In this document: piece by piece, positions 6,370 to 7,918 of the stretch
Layout of the letters: each line of letters begins with the position of its first letter
How positions within the stretch are numbered: position 1 is the stretch's first letter
From: Candidatus Pelagibacter sp.
GTDB lineage: Bacteria; Pseudomonadota; Alphaproteobacteria; Pelagibacterales; Pelagibacteraceae
NCBI GenBank assembly: GCA_028100865.1
Contig: JAOHJV010000019.1
Coordinates: forward strand, 1 to 7,918
Direction of reading: 5' to 3'
Length of the DNA stretch: 7,918 nucleotides
The notes under the pieces: model-generated
Seen by the model: the letters and a program-made list of their open reading frames with translations, nothing else
Told to the model about the DNA's origin: nothing
Databases searched by the model: none
Translations under genes and position numbers: made by a program

Positions 6370-7263
6370 ATGTCAAAAACTATCTCTTTATTAAGTGCTT
6401 TGCTGTGTACTTTTATTTGGGGCACAACTTTTATTGCTCAAGACACTGGCATGGATAATATTGGTCCATTTACATTCAATGCCGTAAGATTTTTCATAGG
6501 TTTTTTGGCTATCACACCATTAGTTTTCTTGTTTGAAATAAAAAAATTTAAATCCGAGTTTAAAACTGACACCAAAACTTTTGTTAATCTCTCATTTTTA
6601 ATTGGTTTATCTTTATTTTTGGGTTCGGCTTTACAACAAGTCGCTCTTCTTTATACAGATGTTGCTAATGCTGCATTTTTTACAATTTTTTATGTTCCTC
6701 TGGTACCAATTATAATTTTTTTATTTAAACGAACATCAATTCATTGGAGTGTTTGGCCATCTGTAGTTTTATGTTTAATTGGAGGGTTTTTATTAACAAA
6801 TTTTTATGACGCCACGGTTAGACTTGGGGATGGTTTAGTAATACTAGGTGCTTTATTTTGGAGCACTCATATAATTTTTACAGGAATAATTGTAAATAAG
6901 TATAACCTTCCACTCACCCTAGGAGCAGCTCAAACTTTCATCGTTGCTTTATTTTCTTTTGTAATAGCATTTATTTACGAGGAGTTTGTTTACTTGGAAA
7001 TTATGAAAGAAATAAATTCTATTTTGTATGCTGGAATTTTATCTGGAGGTTTTGCATTTGTGCTACAAATTTATGCTCAAAAAAATATAACCCCTGCCCC
7101 TGCTGCAATAATTTTTTCATTAGAAGGAGTATTCGCAACTATTGCTGCCTGGTTCATTTTAAATCAGATCTTAGATATCAATAATTTACTTGGATGTTTA
7201 TTTATTCTATGTGGTGTTTTACTGTCCCAATTGATACCATTGGTTCAAAAGAAATTTTCTTAA
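6370..7263 (+). CDS. DMT-superfamily permease with two EamA domains
   Basis: This 297-residue inner-membrane protein shows the ten hydrophobic helices and internal duplication of drug/metabolite transporters: EamA repeat one spans about residues 5-145 and repeat two about 152-290. Typical family sequence is CTFIWGTTFIAQDTGMDNIG (13-32) with FNAVRF after it, the TDVANAAFFTIFYVPLVPI stretch in the first repeat, and GDGLVILGALFWSTH at the start of the second. Members export or import amino acids, sugars, nucleobases or other metabolites; the substrate cannot be predicted. It begins 8 nt after the aceF stop with no Shine-Dalgarno sequence, so it is probably in the aceE-aceF transcript, though a link to pyruvate metabolism is not shown. 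Its TAA shares TTAA (7260-7263) with the convergent uppP stop. Confidence 0.9.
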   Translation: MSKTISLLSALLCTFIWGTTFIAQDTGMDNIGPFTFNAVRFFIGFLAITPLVFLFEIKKFKSEFKTDTKTFVNLSFLIGLSLFLGSALQQVALLYTDVANAAFFTIFYVPLVPIIIFLFKRTSIHWSVWPSVVLCLIGGFLLTNFYDATVRLGDGLVILGALFWSTHIIFTGIIVNKYNLPLTLGAAQTFIVALFSFVIAFIYEEFVYLEIMKEINSILYAGILSGGFAFVLQIYAQKNITPAPAAIIFSLEGVFATIAAWFILNQILDINNLLGCLFILCGVLLSQLIPLVQKKFS

Positions 7264-7918
7264 TAAATTATAGTAAATAAAATCAGCGCTATTAATATTC
7301 TATAAATAACAAACGCATTCATTGAAAATTTATTTATATAAATTAAAAAAAATTTTACAGTCACAAAAGAAAAAATAAATGATGCTAAAATTGCAATAAT
7401 CACTAAATAGTTAAGCTCAACCGGATGAGAAAATATATCTTTTAATCCTATAAAACTTGCACCTCCTAAAGCTGGAATAGAAAGTAAAAATGATATTTTG
7501 CTTGAGTCATATCTATTAAATCTCAATATTCTTGCAGCTGTAATAGTTATACCTGCCCTACTTACCCCTGGCATTAAAGAAAGAATCTGAAATAAACTTA
7601 TAAATATAATTGACCTAATATTTAAATTTGAAGAAATTTTCTTATCAAATCGATTTTTATCTGCAATAAATAGTACAATTCCAAAAATTAGAGTTGTCCA
7701 AGCTATAATTTTAATATTTCTAAGTTCATAAATGATACCAGTTGAATATAAGATATATCCAAAAATTATTAATGGAATTGATCCAAGAATAATTAGGCTT
7801 AAAAGTCTTTTATTATTTTTGACATCTAGCAAGTCCTCTCTAAAAAAATAGATAATTGCAAATAAGGAACCAAGGTGAAGACTTATATCTATTAATAATG
7901 AACTAGATTTAAATTCAT
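7260..7918 (-). CDS. uppP: Undecaprenyl-diphosphatase (BacA/UppP), N-terminus beyond the window
   Basis: UppP is a membrane enzyme that dephosphorylates undecaprenyl diphosphate, recycling the lipid carrier for peptidoglycan and other envelope polymers. The frame is open to the right edge; 218 residues are visible against a usual 260-270. The first visible part, SLHLGSLFAIIYFFRED, matches the conserved segment after the family's first active-site region, so the TTG at 7832 is not the start, and about 45 N-terminal residues (with the Glu-rich and SSTGH motifs) are missing. The second active-site motif is MPGVSRAGITITAAR at visible residues 115-129 (bases 7530-7574), with the essential Arg kept; the Ser after it in the common PG-x-SRSG form is Ala here. 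Hydrophobic helices continue to the C-terminus. The alternative, a non-enzymatic BacA homologue, is less likely given the motif. Confidence 0.9.
   Translation of the reverse strand, partial: EFKSSSLLIDISLHLGSLFAIIYFFREDLLDVKNNKRLLSLIILGSIPLIIFGYILYSTGIIYELRNIKIIAWTTLIFGIVLFIADKNRFDKKISSNLNIRSIIFISLFQILSLMPGVSRAGITITAARILRFNRYDSSKISFLLSIPALGGASFIGLKDIFSHPVELNYLVIIAILASFIFSFVTVKFFLIYINKFSMNAFVIYRILIALILFTIIY

Noticed and set aside
7830..7832. TTG as the uppP start
   Set aside because: The frame continues upstream to the right edge with conserved UppP residues (LHLGS...FFRED).
1..7918. A defence system, mobile element, CRISPR array or biosynthetic cluster
   Set aside because: No transposase, integrase, nuclease, repeat array or direct-repeat boundary was seen; the genes are core metabolism and transport with uniform composition.

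Overview
The window reads as a compact, very A+T-rich bacterial chromosome segment (roughly 70% A+T by eye) with short or absent intergenic spaces. The AT-rich streamlined style, the large TRAP transporter, and a UppP with an alphaproteobacterial-looking PG-x-SR-x-GITITAAR signature all suggest a SAR11-like (Pelagibacterales) marine alphaproteobacterium. That assignment is an inference; no marker gene here proves it. There are seven protein genes (two cut by the window edges), one tRNA, and one likely very small protein gene.

Left part (1-1897). The window opens inside a TRAP transporter membrane subunit on the plus strand, whose 5' end lies outside. Only 2 nt separate its stop from the stop of a PaaI-type hotdog thioesterase on the minus strand. 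Upstream of the thioesterase on its own strand lie a 32-residue single-span membrane ORF with a good ribosome binding site, and a tRNA-Arg(ACG). No terminator is visible among these three, so they may form one transcript.

Centre (1898-6361). A 160-nt divergent spacer holds two candidate regulatory palindromes. It leads into aceE-aceF, which encode the homodimeric E1 and the E2 of the pyruvate dehydrogenase complex and overlap by 1 nt (TAATG). The striking point is that AceE carries an extra N-terminal lipoyl domain, closely similar to the single lipoyl domain of the neighbouring AceF. The E1 active-site residues known from E. coli AceE are all present at a constant offset of +123, so this is a functional-looking E1 with an added swinging arm. 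No E3 (lpd) gene follows within the window.

Right part (6362-7918). A ten-span DMT/EamA permease follows aceF after 8 nt and is probably read from the same transcript. It meets an undecaprenyl-diphosphatase gene (uppP, minus strand, N-terminus outside the window) tail to tail, with the two stop codons sharing the sequence TTAA.

I see no mobile element, CRISPR array, phage gene or defence system. The most unusual content is the lipoylated E1, followed by the small membrane ORF next to the tRNA and the palindromes ahead of aceE.
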